Positions 1-12,762 of a DNA stretch of 64,000 nucleotides are shown here, piece by piece. Positions within the stretch are counted from its first letter, which is position 1; every line of letters begins with the position of its first letter. The position numbers were made by a program, and so were the translations under genes. Location of the stretch: NCBI GenBank assembly GCA_037127255.1, contig JBANSL010000019.1, positions 10,191,001 to 10,255,000 on the forward strand, written 5' to 3'. A model generated the notes under the pieces. That model did not search any database and had not been told where the DNA came from. It saw only the letters and a list, made by a program, of their open reading frames with translations. The DNA comes from Persicaria tinctoria. Taxonomy: Eukaryota; Streptophyta; Magnoliopsida; Caryophyllales; Polygonaceae.

Positions 1-500
1 ATGAATTCAGAATTTCCAAATCAAATAGAAAAAACTACAGCAAGCTAGAGAGACAAACACACAATGTAATTGCCAAATCAAATGAAAGTATATAATGAGG
101 TGTTACAGACTTACAGATCGCCATGTCTTGTGTGACGAGGGGTGCTGAGCAAAGGCCGAAGATGCCTCATGTTGTTAAGACTTAAGATGAGGATTGAGAA
201 TGTCCCCGACAGACTAATTGGTTAGTCTCGGTCGATCTCTCGGTTTGAACCAGTCTTTCCGGTAGCTAGGATGAGTGGTGTTTCTCGCTACTGAAGTCCG
301 TTGGGATTCGGCATCGGGGGTCGTGTGCACACGTGCGCCCTTGCGCTAATAAGCTAGCACATAAGTCAAGCGGAGTTCCATCCTAAAACCAATTACAATA
401 GGAGGAGTAACCCACTAGCTTATATACTAAGGCTTGTTTGTTCAAACTATCGATGTGGGACTCTTTTAGTCTCCTTCACATCTTTCATTCTCTCAACACT
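1..500. repeat. Probable degenerate LTR or promoter-like repeat
   Basis: No coding potential is visible. The stretch around 380-480 (ACCAATTACAATAGGAGGAG, a TATATACTAAGG box, then GATGTGGGACTC) reads like the promoter-proximal part of a plant retrotransposon LTR, with a TATA-like sequence near 420 and a pyrimidine-rich stretch after it. I recognise the style of this sequence but not the family, and no second LTR or target duplication is visible, so a solo LTR remnant is only an inference. Confidence 0.3.
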
Positions 501-505
501 CGCTA

Positions 506-870
506 ATGTGCCTCTCCCTCACTGTTGTAATTTCTATTTCATGTCATATTCAAATGTTGTCTTATTCCTACATGAGAAATGGTCAAATGCCCAAAAATGG
601 AACTCTTTTCATTGGGAAGTCCGTTTTTGTTGTTGATGTTCAAAGGAATTTTTTTCTTTCAAAGCACAGAGAAATTATGCGCATATAATACCATACAATA
701 CAAAAAAAGGGGAGACGATACTCTTCAAAATTTTATTATTAAAATATAGCCAAGAGTTAATTTTATATATGCTTCTTACATCATCCTTACAAAAAAAAAA
801 CATACAATACAAAAAAATCATATAGATCAATTTATAACTGAAATGCTAAAAATAGTTTGAAACAAATGCT
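506..870. other. AT-rich non-coding stretch
   Basis: This is AT-rich sequence with short A-runs. A 60-codon open frame at 506-688 has no recognisable motif and is probably chance. Nothing else can be supported here. Confidence 0.4.
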
Positions 871-1314
871 TTAAACAATAGAAGTCAGAGGTATGTAGCA
901 ACTATTGGGGCGACGAACGTAGCGATCCTTCCTAATGTACGTTTTGCCATTGTATTCTTGATTGACGAAGTGTGCTACTCCGTTAGGCAACGGCTGACCC
1001 TGTAACCAGTATCTCCCGTCAAAAAAATCATCGTGCGCGTGCAGGACTAGAGCATTCGCAGCCTCGTTCCCCTCGCGTTCGATGAATGTCAGCATCAGTG
1101 TCTCTTGGTTGGGAATCAAAGTCATCAAGTACTGGATCCTTCTGATGGTGCCCTCGTCGTACCAAAAAATGGGTCTCCTCGCCAATGCCACGTTGATGAG
1201 CAATTTGGCATCGCCCTCGACCCCGAGGCTGGTGAAGCCGAGCCTCAAGGCTATCTCAAGCCCCAACGTTGCCTCCCAAAAATCCCAAAGCTCACTCAGT
1301 CTTACCTAAGCCAA
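871..1314 (-). pseudogene. RNase H-like (RVT_3) domain remnant
   Basis: On the minus strand the frame encodes the second half of a plant retroelement-type RNase H fold. It has the pattern ATLGLEIALRLGF, then GVEGD (the acidic beta-strand aspartate), then an REGNEAANALVLHAHD motif, which corresponds to the REAN-x-AD-x-LA segment of LINE-derived RNase H domains. The frame stays open upstream of the first methionine (from about 1310), and the first half of the domain is missing where a T-tract (1320-1343) begins. Length is about 130-145 residues including a C-terminal tail with no known motif. It is either a LINE remnant or the tail of a domesticated RNase H-like gene; truncation makes the remnant more likely. 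Confidence 0.55.
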
Positions 1315-1345
1315 CATCTCTTTTTTTTTTTTTTTTTTTTTTTGC

Positions 1346-1900
1346 GACTCACCTCCTAATACCATCGATTATCCCAACCGCCCAAAATTCTTTCACCACT
1401 CTCCAACCACGCTACCAAATGACCTCCCCACATGTTAAAGGAAGAAGCAATCATGAAAATCATCAAACATAAGGTCTACATCATATCAACTAGCATTCAT
1501 AACATAACATCATGGATTCAACCAGTCTCAGTTAACATCATGCTCAATAACCATCGCAACCATCATATATGAACATAATCAAGTCAAGCTAGCATGTTGC
1601 ATTATGATACAATTCAGGCTTCTTAGCATATGTAGTTCACATTTTACCGGCAAAGGAATTCAAATCATGCTTAGCAACTCAGCGTAGCAACAAGTCAAGA
1701 CATCATGGTATATGAGATCTATAAGTCATCAAATCATATAATCATAGAAAACAGGCAATCAAGTAACAGTCATCACCGGGTCAGCACATCAACACGTAAT
1801 CTCATCGTGAGGTTAGTGCAATATCATCGTCAATAAATTCAAAAGGGTTAGCAATTCGAACGGAGAACACTCCCACTTGCAAGTCAAATCGTACTCAGTA
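1346..1900. other. Non-coding, CATCA/ATCAT-rich region
   Basis: Sequence from about 1440 to 1850 is rich in CATCA, ATCATAT and CAAGTCA words with no long open frame. The composition resembles internal or LTR sequence of plant retrotransposons, but no ends, primer-binding site or coding domain can be shown. Confidence 0.3.
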
Positions 1901-2640
1901 TCTGCAATTCTCGATGCGTGCTCGTTCCGTCGACATCATTGATCCTGAGGCCCGTGGGTTATGGGCCCACGCTTCCGCTGCAGGAAGCTCGCTGCCGCAC
2001 CAAGCTCGCTGCCATAGGAGGAGATTACCCTCACCTAACCCACTCTCTCCAAGCCACTGACGCACCAAGCTCGCTGCCCCTCTCTACAGCCAACCGCTGC
2101 CGGTTCAAAGCCCCCAATTTCATATCGAAGAAGAAGAAATTGCAGGAATCTGGATTGGTGAATAAGGAAGAAGACACGGCGGAGACGGAAATCCTGCAGC
2201 ACAGTGGGAGACGGAGACGAACGGAGCTCCAAGCTTGCTGCCATGGCAGTAGACGGATGACGCCAGTGGCAAAATGAAGAAGAAGATGATGCTTGATGCG
2301 GGTGAGAGTGAGGGTACAATGGAACAAACCCCCCTAAAAAATAAACTCAACCTCCCAAAGCTACCCACCCCAAGGTTATATTTTCATGAAATTTAAGCTC
2401 CCAATTAACCTCCCACACCTCCTATCAAACCTGTTGCCAAACAAGCATGGATTAGCTTTTTTTTTTTGAACCCCCAAACCCCCAACTGCACCTACATTCA
2501 AACACAGCCTTACTCTTGTCAAGTCCTTCAAGCCAGACATCAAATTGAAAGTGTATATACCCAATTTCAAATACACATTGAACCATAAGTAATACCCTAG
2601 AAAAGGAAAGGGCAAAGGAGGCAGATTAGAAACCATCTTC
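1900..2640. other. GC-rich patch with repeated AAGCTCGCTGCC words
   Basis: The word AAGCTCGCTGCC recurs at about 1985, 2003 and 2069, with a variant (AAGCTTGCTGCC) at about 2232. Several overlapping open frames of 80-120 codons exist on both strands, but none has a recognisable domain and both strands are equally open, as expected from GC-rich low-complexity DNA. Sequences near 2430-2450 (TTGCCAAACAAGC) and 2500-2515 (CATTCAAACACAGCC) look like hAT- or Harbinger-type terminal motifs, but I could not pair them convincingly. Confidence 0.3.
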
Positions 2641-3450
2641 TAATATAAGACTACAACTAGCTGCTGAATATTATTGGTATCCTCATCAAAATTTTTTTAT
2701 TAACAAGGATAAATTATGGGTTGGAGATTTTCAGGGAGTTCAAAATTGGGATCACACATATTACCTTTAAATTTCAGCAATATGAAGGATTAGACAATTG
2801 GGCAGCAATCAAAATACCAATAAAGATGCCTGATTCAGCACTTGCAGAAACAAGAAATCCTATCAATATAGATGCCTGATTCATCCACAACATCTTTCAG
2901 TTGGACTCTAACGTGAAGTTTCATCCCAAAGTATTTTTACAAACATCTATCAATCAAGAATTTAACCATCTGCCAAACCAAATCCCCAATCAAATTCCTA
3001 TTCAATAAATCAAATCCCTAATTCATCAAATCCTCTTCTCAATCAAATAGTATAAACCTATTTCAGCAGATTCAAAGAATTGATTACCTTATTAGCAACA
3101 GGGCAGGAGCCCTAAAACCACTGGAATGCTTCTTCCTCATCCACGTCGAGCCAGAAGAAGAATTTCTGGACCTGAATCCCCTTAAATATGAGAGAAAAAA
3201 CCCTTCAATACACCAAAGTATTCATTTTGGCTTACAATCCAAAATCTAGATGATTAACAAATTGATCAGATTACAATAGCCTTAGGTCAACTAATTCCAA
3301 CTATAGTCTGAGCAAATCATGGCTTACACCCTGATGCTTGCATCACGAAATCCTCTTGCTTTAAAATACCAACTGCAATGTTTACTAATGCACATCCTAG
3401 GTTCCACAAGTTCAAGCCACAAACTGCTGAACTGAAATTTTCCTTATCAA
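2640..3450. other. AT-rich region without visible genes
   Basis: There is no open frame of interest and no terminal repeat that I can pair. Short words such as AATCAAAT and CAATCAAAT recur at about 2990-3050. It may be the interior of an old transposon, but nothing shows it directly. Confidence 0.3.
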
Positions 3451-3940
3451 TCGATCGAATCGATTGATAAGGAACCTAGCAATGAAGAAATCTAGCAATA
3501 GATCGGATGCGGTGAAAAAAGAGGGGAAAATATGGATATGCAGCGAGATTTCTAAACCCTAGTAAGCTCCCCAATGGTCGGCGACGCCGGGGAAAACAGT
3601 CGATTGATAAGGAAATCAATAAATCTTCGATCGATTGATAAGGAAGCCGGAGGGAAGCAGGTGGATTCAATCAATAAGAAGGGAGCAAGGAGAAGATTAC
3701 CAAAATTGGGGCGATGGAAGGATCCCGAGGCGAGGGCTGCGAGCTGGTGGACAGATCTGATCGAGACGGACGAGAACGAGGAGCTGCGACGGGAGAGTAG
3801 ATCTGAGCAGCTTCGGGAGACCAGATCGGATGGTGCCGAGAAGCCACGACGGGATACCAGATCGGAGCGAGGAGATCTCCGTTGAGCAGTGCGAGAGAGA
3901 GCGCGGAGAGGGAGAGCGCGGAGGAGAGAGAAAGGGTTTA
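3451..3940 (+). repeat. Short repeats of GATTGATAAGGAA beside a 103-codon frame
   Basis: The word CGATTGATAAGGAA occurs at about 3460, 3602 and 3632. An open frame at 3574-3885 gives a 103-residue basic, Arg/Glu-rich product with no recognised domain. The last third (3830-3940) is a GA-rich tract (GAGAGAGCGCGGAGAGG). The frame could be the start of a transposon gene, but there is no similarity I can name, so I treat it as hypothetical. Confidence 0.25.
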
Positions 3941-3944
3941 TATT

Positions 3945-4137
3945 TAGGACATTTTACAAAAATGTCCCAAAACGTGGATATTTCGCAAAATAAGTCTATT
4001 TTTGTGTCTATTTTGCAAAATCCCCCTTAATTTTAATCTTCATAATTTTACATTAAAAAAATTTAACTATAAATGATGTAATAAAATACAATTTATTAAA
4101 AAACCGTGCAAGGTCGCGGGTTAAAACACTAGCTAGT
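3945..4137 (+). mobile_element. Possible Helitron 3' end (or MULE terminus)
   Basis: At 4103-4136 an imperfect hairpin (ACCGTGC, then GCGGGT) is followed by TTAAAACACTAGCTAG and a T. Plant Helitrons typically end in a short GC hairpin followed by CTRR and insert 5' of a T, so the end would lie at 4132 or 4136. Upstream (3945-4030) the words TTTTGCAAAATCCCCC and ATTTTACAAAAATGTCCC resemble the termini of other plant DNA transposons. No Rep/helicase sequence and no matching 5' TC end is visible. Confidence 0.3.
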
Positions 4138-5085
4138 TAGGTAAAAAAAAAAACTATGCATGTTTAAATTTTTTTGATATCCAACGACACATTTTGTTAC
4201 ATGCCTCATAAATTAAAATGATATTGGTTTGTTTCATTTAAAAAAGAAAAATATGTAACAACAAACATTATCATTTTGAACTAAAACATCATCGTTTAAA
4301 ACGCCAGCGTTAGATCGACAATAAACTGTATCCCTCCGATAAAATTACGGTCACTGTCTACGCGACTATAGCATATCATTTTGTTGTATCTAAAGGTACT
4401 GTCAATTTACAAGAGAATGGATCAGGATCACTAACGATGGTGTATTAGAGCGAATGATTATTTTTTGTTTATTTGCTTTGTCGCCCTATTTTATTGTTGC
4501 TTGTTTGTCTTTACTCGGTGTTTTGGCTTTGTGGTCCTTAGGAGTTGGGTCCGTTGAAAACACTCTCTCAAATTATTTGAGGTAAAAATGCGTACATTTC
4601 AACCCCTTAGACCTGCCTCATCGCGGGATACAGTGGGTTGTTGTTATTGTTGTATGTTTCTTTTTCACAGTTTTGCTAATGATAAATTATTTGGGGAAAA
4701 ATATATCACACACCACTCAGTCTCACAAATATCTTGTGTATTGCAAATCAAGTACAAAATCAGTTTGTCTCAAACAAAATGGACACAACTCATCCTCCCA
4801 TATTCTACATGTGGTATCCATCTCACTAGTTCAAGATCTTATTTTCGTGGAAGGAAAACAATGCAAGATATAATTTCACTATAATCCTTTGAAATACAAA
4901 GGGCCGAGAACCCAAAATCAGCATCTTGGTTTGAGTTTCGAGATGGAGTTCAATCTTCAAACATGACACAAAGCGACTGCAGTTTTCCTTCAGTAAAAAG
5001 AAAGCAACACTAAATTATACCTGTCTATGAAAGCTGAGGATTGTTTTGGGGATGCTGTAAGGGTTTCCATGCATATGTGAAATGG
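4138..5085. other. Intergenic region 3' of the acetyl-CoA synthetase gene
   Basis: This stretch is downstream of the stop codon of the minus-strand gene at 5086. It holds its 3' untranslated region, of unknown length, then AT-rich DNA. Open frames at 4588-4884 have no recognisable motif. I could not fix a poly(A) signal with confidence. Confidence 0.35.
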
Positions 5086-8000
5086 TTAAACGTCAGCGAG
5101 GGAGATGAGCTGCTCGACCACACTTGGCTCGGCGAGGGTGCTCGTGTCACCGAGTTCGTCCAGCTGCCTTGAGGCAATTTTCCTTAAGATCCTTCTCATT
5201 ATCTTCCCGCTTCTCGTCTTTGGAAGCCCAGGGGCCCAGTGTATCTTGTCTGGAGCTGCAAATGCTCCTATCTGAAATTTGCGCAAACCATTAAGACTCT
5301 TATGAATCACTAAATGCTTGAAAAGACTCTTATGAATCTAACTGGACCAGTTATACAACAATCGGGCTGAGGATAAACACTCGGGAATTGATCAGATACA
5401 TCCTAAAAGGTAAAACTTCCAAATTATGGGTCAATATGAGCTCAGATGGTTTGAAATGCAAGTCATTTTTGGTTTTTGTTCATTCAAGTTGAGAGTTTCT
5501 TTTCAGACCATAATATTGTCATAACAGGTCAGGTTGGGTTTTCGGGATGGGCCACAGGTCAGTTTGTTGATACTTCAAGGAGGTTGTCGAAATGCAAGCC
5601 AAATGATTCTTAAGAAGGAATGAAGCTTCACTCACTACAATAAAATGCAGAAACCTAGTAAATACCCCCAAGAAACCAGATAACTGTGTTCTCATCAAAT
5701 GGCTTATATGTGATTGCCAAAGTGGGGATTTCTTTTATTTTCTTCGAAGAAGGGAGACATATACCTGGCTCCGCACTGTTAATACAAGGCTTTTACGAAG
5801 CTCTTCACTGTAAGGAATGCCTTCTACCAGGGTAACAAAGGCATATATCCCCTGCCCTTTAATCTAGCAGCAGAAAATATAGAGATAAGAATAGGAGGGA
5901 TTATGGATTGAGAACCAAAGAAATGAAAACATTTGCATTAACAAATGTGGTTAGACTGGTATGAGACAAGTATGCAATACCTCATGTTCAACGCCAACCA
6001 CAGCAGCCTCAGCACACTGTGGATGTGAAACTAGAGCAGATTCAACTTCAGCTGTCCCAATACGGTGTCCACTGCAAACAATGACATGCTAAACAATCAA
6101 CTCTTTCAATTAGGAGACGTAAGGTAACCTAATGGTCCAATTTCCCATAATTTTCTTGTGCTGAGTCAAAGGTGTTACATTTACTGCTCAAAAGGTCAGA
6201 AATCCTGAAATGGATACATAAGGAAGTGCTAGAAAACGAATATACTCGGGCATACCTGACGTTAATAACATCATCGACTCTTCCAGTGAGCCAGTGGTAA
6301 CCATCCGCGTCCCTGTAACATAAATAAAAATGAGACGCTCAACAGAGGATAATTTGATCAAGTGGTGAAGAATTTCGTAGACTGAATGAATTTCCAACCA
6401 ATAGTACTTCTGAAGATCAAATATCATGGGTATAACAAATAGAATGCACATACCTACTGCACCCATCACCAGTAAAATAATAACCAGGAAATGGTTTGAA
6501 ATATGTCGTCTCGTATCTTTCATGGTCACCATAGAGAGTACGGAATGCCCCAGGCCAGGAGCCTTTTATACACAGATATCCATTGCACTCACCTTCTATC
6601 TCTACACCCTTCTCATCCACTATAACAGGCTGCATTTACCAGAAATAAAATTGCAACAGAGAAGATAAATTTAGCATGCATCACTATGGCGGCAATATCA
6701 ATACTATTTCAAGATTTGACAATATTTTGAGCCATACCTGAACTCCAAAGAAAGGAAAAGTAGCAGATCCTGGTTTCTGTGGCCAAGCACCGGGCAATGG
6801 AGTAATCTGTAGAGCAAGTGTGAACCATGTAAAACTCTCATAGTCTCATTGCTTGAAACTGAGTACATGCATGTTTGATAACTCTACTTTTTTGTTCGTA
6901 ATGAGGAAGAGATGCATGAAAGGAGAGGAGAGAAAGAACCATTTGTATTTACCATAAAGCCCCCAGTTTCAGTTTGCCACCAGGTGTCTGATATAGGACA
7001 TTTGGAATCACCGACAACATTGTAGAACCACCTGCAACGAAAAATATATCAGAACCAGTTGAACTTTGGGAAAAAATGTGTAAATTAAGAAGGGATGCAG
7101 GGGAAGAACCTCCACGCACTAGGGTTGATTGGCTCACCGACACTCCCCAAGACCCGTAAAGATTTGCGTGAATAGCGGTTGACATACTGTATAACAAAAA
7201 GTGACGGCATACATAAGAATGCAAATCTTTTCACAAGTTACTTCAAGTAAAGCTAGTCCTCGTACTACGCACACATGTGTATGCAAACAGCTCAGTGATT
7301 TTTTGTAAAATATAATGAGGAACACTAATCATATATTGTGCTGTATAAAGAAAAGTTATAGTATACATAATAAGACAAATCTTTTCACAAATTACTGCTA
7401 GGAATCAAATCTGGCACAAGTTAATCATAAGCCCCAAATATAAGGCAGACAATATAAATCGGGAAAGCCAGAGTATAATATATGAAAAAAAATATAGGGC
7501 TTTGAAAACCTTGACAATACACCTGCTAAGGGAGAGAGCAGATGATTACTCACTCACTTCCAAACATAATGCAAATGTTCAGTGAAAATCCTAAGCAAGG
7601 AATATTTCTCACCTCACTACCATCTCGCATGAGAGATCTAATCAGTGTAGGGGCAGTGTAGAAAATTGTTACTTTGTACTTGTCAACAATGTCCCAGCAA
7701 CGTCCTGAATCTGGATAGTTAGGAGCCTACAAGACAATTCCATCCACTTTGTTTCAACGAGGGAGAGAGAAAAAAGATTACATATATTTCCAGCAGCTGA
7801 TACAGTTAATAAAGATTTCACCATCAGCTTTGCATAAAAAAAATTGTAGGCTTACAACAAAGTATGACTTGAGAAGCAGGGAGTAAATTAGTATATGACA
7901 TGCCCTCAGCATTTCAAATTTTCAACATCGCTATACCCGCATAGTCCAAAATGGCAGGTTGGTTACAAGGACACGGATATAGGTAAATATTGCTTAGCAT

Positions 8001-11000
8001 ACGACCTGCAATCTAATCATTCTACAAGTTAAGAAAAAAGTAAAATCATATGCTATCTACCAATATTATTATTTATTCATAGGCAGAAACAGGAGCAGCT
8101 ACCACACTGCGATGGCAACACATAAGAGATCATGCCACTGGATCAATCAAATGCCAACCCCTATGTCTCTAAATACAGGATTATTTATTGGACCAGAAAT
8201 AGATGTCCGGCTTTGACCCACAACAGAATTAACCAAGCTGCTTCTTTCACTTGAGAAATTGATGTAAGATTAGCCAATCTAAAAAGAATTAGCCACTTAA
8301 GCTCCAACAAAACAAAAACTTTAACTGGAATGCCACTGACCCAAAATTTTACAGTATCTATCTGCCTATATATGGGGAGATGCATCATACCACATGATAT
8401 TGGCAAATGATTAAAGCTTCAAAAGCAGGTAATGAGCTTCATAGATCGTTCAAGTATAGGCCATGAAGTAGCCAAACTGGTAAATTAATTTCATATTCAA
8501 TCCTTCTAAGTGGCAATAATTTCAGCCAGTCCAGTAGGGGTCATTTTAAAATCCTTTTTTTTTTGTAATCCAAGAACATGTTTTGATCATGAATAGAAAA
8601 TAGAAAATTTCAAGGAAAACATGGAGTTCACATGGACAACATTTTTCTGTCGCTATGGGACAGGAAAGAAAAGATGAAGCTAAGGCTAAATTGACATAGA
8701 AAGAAGAATGCTATTTATGATATTGTCTAGAAAGATTTGGAAAAGTGAAGCATAAGTTAAACAATGTTAATTTACCCCTTCGAAAACCACTGCAGTGGCT
8801 CCATTAAGCAATGGCCCATATGAAACATAGCTGTGTCCAGTAATCCAACCACAGTCAGCTGTGCACCTAAAACGAAAATAATATAGAATCCATGGTAAAT
8901 AAATGAATATCAATCCCCTGACCTGAAGCCAATCAATAGTAGGCAGAAAAGGTGACAAATTTTCAAGCATACCAGTATATGTCAGTTGGCTTATAGTCAA
9001 AAGCATATTTAAATGTTGTTGCAGTGTATAGCATATATCCCCCAGTGGTATGCAAAACACCCTAAGAAAAAGTCACATTGAGATTAGAAACTATTCTCAA
9101 AAATCAAAAGTAATCAATTAGGTTCATCTCAAATTTTATACCTTAGGTTTTCCTGTACTCCCACTAGTATATAGGAGAAAGAGCGGATCTTCTGCATCAA
9201 CCCACTCTACATCACAAGTAGTTGGATATTTGGGAATAACATCCTGAAAGATGGTTTAAAGCATATCAAAGCACAGTAACTTGTTCAGCCAATAACTTGA
9301 CAACTTTGCACTGATTATTTGATACCGAAATTACAGTTTTTACAGTGAATTAATATAAAAAGAAAAAACTCTCAGATGCTACTATGCCTATTATATTAAG
9401 TGTAAAACGGAAAAGTAGCCAAGGTTGCATAATAATAGAATGATATGTTTACACTCATTTTGATAGGAAATTGGTTCCTCTACTAACCTGCCACCAGACA
9501 TCCCTTCCTTCCTGCCACTTTGTGGTCTCTCGTGTCATAGCATTGCTATTATCATAGGTTACACAGATATCTGTTCAGATCAAAATTATTTGCTCTCTAA
9601 GTAAACTTGTAGGAAACACGTTGCTATAAATTGTTGTAAAGTTGACAAACACAAAAACTCATGAACCACAAAACTAATAAGCTGATGCAATCATGCGCTA
9701 AAGAAGATAAAACATCTTCACAAAAGTTGGTTGAATCTCCAATAATTTACATTTTCCCCCTGGCTTAGGATCATAGTCACTTCCAACTTTTCTATATAAT
9801 TTGGAATGCACCATATCTGGTCTTGAACTTTAAAGCCGACCAAACTGCACCTCTATTTAGGAGCCATTTTCACCCATTGAAGTGAATATATCCATTATCT
9901 TTTATTGACCAAAGTCACCAAACAACATAAAATATCCATAATGTTAACCATGGGATATTTTTTTGGTTAAAATGTTAACCATGGGATATAGTGGCAATAC
10001 GATGGTTACAAAAAAACATATTTCCAACAGCATCAACAATTCCCCATGAGAACAAAAACTGAAGTGATATAGTAAGACTAGCACACATGTTTATATTGGT
10101 TCTAATTCTTCAACTTAATGTTTCAAAAGAATTTCATTTATATCTACTACTTTACTAGTGACCTCCTACAGTGTATTCAAGTTTTATTCCACTTCCTATT
10201 ACCACGTTTGATACAGCATAGTAAACATCATTACAGTGAATATATTCGGGATTAAAGATGGTGTATTTTTTTGCTTCAAACATCCAAAGATATGAATGAT
10301 TCCATTTACTCCTATAAGAAAGGATAGAGATGCACCAAAGTTCAATCATCCATTTTTAGTACATGGGACATGGGTAGGGTTCATGCAACCTCTTTGCTAT
10401 TCCTTTATCGATTAATAACTCGCTGTACTGCAGGAAGTGTTTAAATGTCGCAGCTGCAAATTTACGTTATGAGGGAAAACACTAAAGTCACAGGGGTCAA
10501 AAGCTTCAAGAAACCATACCTACAGAAACACCGTTATCGGCAGATTGAACAATGGCAGCATCAACTATGTCTTTCAAAGCAATAACTTTTGAACCTCTTC
10601 GAACAGCATTGCACGTGAGGACGACTTTTGGTTTGCAGTCTACGATTCTTTGGGCAAGGGAATCAGCAGAGAATCCGGCAAAGACAACCTGGTTGGATTA
10701 AAGCACATAAATGCAATTTAGATGGATCACACTCAGATGCAAATTGAGAAAGAGACACACAAAAGCTGAACAATACCGAATGAACTGCACCAATACGAGC
10801 ACATGCCAACATTGCCATAGGCAATTCCATCAGCATGGGAAGATATATAATTACAGCGTCACCCTTTTTTACACCCACGGCTTTCAAGTAATTTGCAAGC
10901 TGCAAACAGGATACATTGCAAAAAAAAAACATGTTAACCATTCAACCAATTGCAAAATCTGACCAACTAAATCTTGCCCCTAAGAGCATGTGGGCATTCA

Positions 11001-12195
11001 GCAAGAAAAGAAGAAAGTAAACCTGGCAAACTTTCTCCAAAAGCTGGCTGTAAGTAAGACAATCATCAAAACCAAGATCATTCCCTTCCCAGTATAAAGC
11101 GATTTTATCACCATTTCCAAGCTCGACATTTCTATCCAGACAATTGTAGCAAATGTTCGTGATACCTCCCTTGAACCACTGCTCGTTAAGCAAAAAGTGA
11201 GCACCATTTACAAATATTAGCAAGAAAGCAGAAGTAGAAAAATACAAGTTTTCCCTTTTTCTTTTTATCTACCCCACAACAAAGCAATAAATATCCTCCT
11301 CCAACTTAGTGGCTTCACGATTTCCATATCATAAGTACATAAATCACTTTCTGGAAGTTCAATCTTCTACTTTTGGAAATTCATGAGTGGATTGTACATT
11401 ACAAGAAATGTCCCTTACAGATGAAATCAAGCACTAAAGCTACATTTCCCCCCCTTTTCCCACTGAAGATATTGTCATTCATATTGAATTTAGCTAGAAT
11501 TTCGCAATGAAATTTCACCTCAATGCTGATGTTGCCTTTTCTTACGTCCAGATTCTCCCGGCACACATCATCTCCCCACTTCTTCTTCCAGTAGAACTCC
11601 GATGCAATGTCGGACCAAAATCCGGCAGGATCCTCGACCGATCTCTTGTACATCTCCAAATACTAACCATTTCCAAACCAAAAGGAACAAAATTGAAGTC
11701 AGATCACCACGCATTATCATAAAAACGAAGAAAACAAACACGAAACAGCAGCAAATTCCCAATCACCTTAGCAGGAGAAGAAACGAGAGCCTGCTTGGAG
11801 AACTCATCGCTCGGGAAAACGAGATCGTTCTCCTCGGAAGCAAGTGCTTCGCCGAGGATCACCGCGCTCAAGCGCGGGATCTTGCCGGCACCAGAAGGCA
11901 CAGTGTTCAGCGACTCCACGTGCCGCAGATGATTCTTAGTCGCCAGATTCCTCGCCTTGTCCATTTCTCCACTCCACGAACAGAACTCGAACGATCTCCC
12001 GATCGACAAAGCAGACGACCTATAAGCAGCAGCAGCAGCCGGCTCCCGTGACTGGAAACAATAGCGGCGGCTGCGGAGGCGGCGCCGATTCAACTGGCAA
12101 CTGCTGAAACTTGAGACGGTATTTGAATAGGCGAGACCATAATTGGACGGGGAAATGGAGGACGACGAAGGAGAGGAGAGAGAAAGAGAAACCAT
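5086..12195 (-). CDS. ACS: Acetyl-CoA synthetase, plastid-targeted (18 exons)
   Basis: It forms acetyl-CoA from acetate, CoA and ATP (acetyl-AMP intermediate), feeding plastid fatty acid synthesis. Exons, all GT-AG and in phase: 12195-11767, 11662-11519, 11178-11023, 10899-10777, 10688-10520, 9570-9488, 9243-9142, 9061-8973, 8866-8776, 7726-7613, 7186-7110, 7031-6953, 6806-6738, 6629-6454, 6312-6256, 6071-5981, 5863-5765, 5271-5086. The 2,334-bp CDS gives 777 residues, slightly longer than the usual 700-750. The first 75 or so are Ser/Arg-rich like a transit peptide, and MDKARN follows. Motifs in order: [11 protein letters not shown] (AMP binding, exons 7-8), [42 protein letters not shown], and near the C-terminus [11 protein letters not shown] with the conserved lysine. 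The end is ...LADV, not a peroxisomal SKL signal. No frameshift or stop was found, so the gene looks functional. Confidence 0.95.
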
Positions 12196-12360
12196 TAGTT
12201 TTAATTTTTTTTTTAATCAAGAAATTAATTTGTGTTTTCCTTTTTCTGTGTGCGTTGAATCTGAAGAGCTTTAGCTGTCTCTTGCGGCTGCAGCAGCTAA
12301 CCTTTCTCCACAGAGTCCAGTCCACTTTTTTATTCAGGAAAAAATATATACTCCGTATTT
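12196..12360 (-). promoter_or_regulatory. Promoter and 5' leader of the acetyl-CoA synthetase gene
   Basis: Reading the minus strand, a TATATATTTTTTCC box lies at about 12340-12350, roughly 150 bases before the ATG at 12195. A pyrimidine- and A-rich leader lies between. This spacing suits a plant TATA promoter with a 5' leader of about 110-120 bases. The start at 12195 is chosen because the next in-frame ATG falls after the transit-peptide-like region. Confidence 0.45.
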
Positions 12361-12740
12361 ATTTATTATTTCCGATTTTTTTAAATTATCATCGAATTGA
12401 AATTAAATGGCGGATGGCGATCGCCATGACTGAGCTATTGAGCTCTCACGCAGACGCACCGGTTGAGATTTGAGTTTGTATTTTCTTTTAACTTCCTTTT
12501 CGGTGGAGAATATCTCTCATGTGATATGCCCCAGCATTTTAGGGATAACTATGTTGACTAATTTCTTTTTAGATTTTTTTAATGTAATTAATTTATGGGA
12601 TAATCAAAGTGAGATTGTAGGGGAATCGAGGTGATTAGGCCATATTTATCGGTAGAGGGAGAGGATACTAGGAGAGAGAAACTAATTTTTTTTTAATCAA
12701 GGTGATTAGGCCATATTTATCCCTACATATGGTGGAGAGG
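12361..12740. repeat. Intergenic stretch with a 21-bp direct repeat
   Basis: The sequence AGGTGATTAGGCCATATTTA (continuing TC or TC-like) occurs at about 12629-12650 and again at about 12700-12721, the second copy just before the truncated LINE. It could be an imperfect target duplication or rearrangement made at the LINE's 5' junction, but no matching copy is seen at the 3' end. The rest is AT-rich and has no gene. Confidence 0.4.
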
Positions 12741-12762
12741 AAGAGATGCAGAAAACAGGGTA

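Noticed and set aside
5086..5310. A separate 74-residue gene at the 3' end of the acetyl-CoA synthetase locus
   Set aside because: Its first 13 codons are intron read-through; the rest is the last exon (5271-5086) of the synthetase gene.
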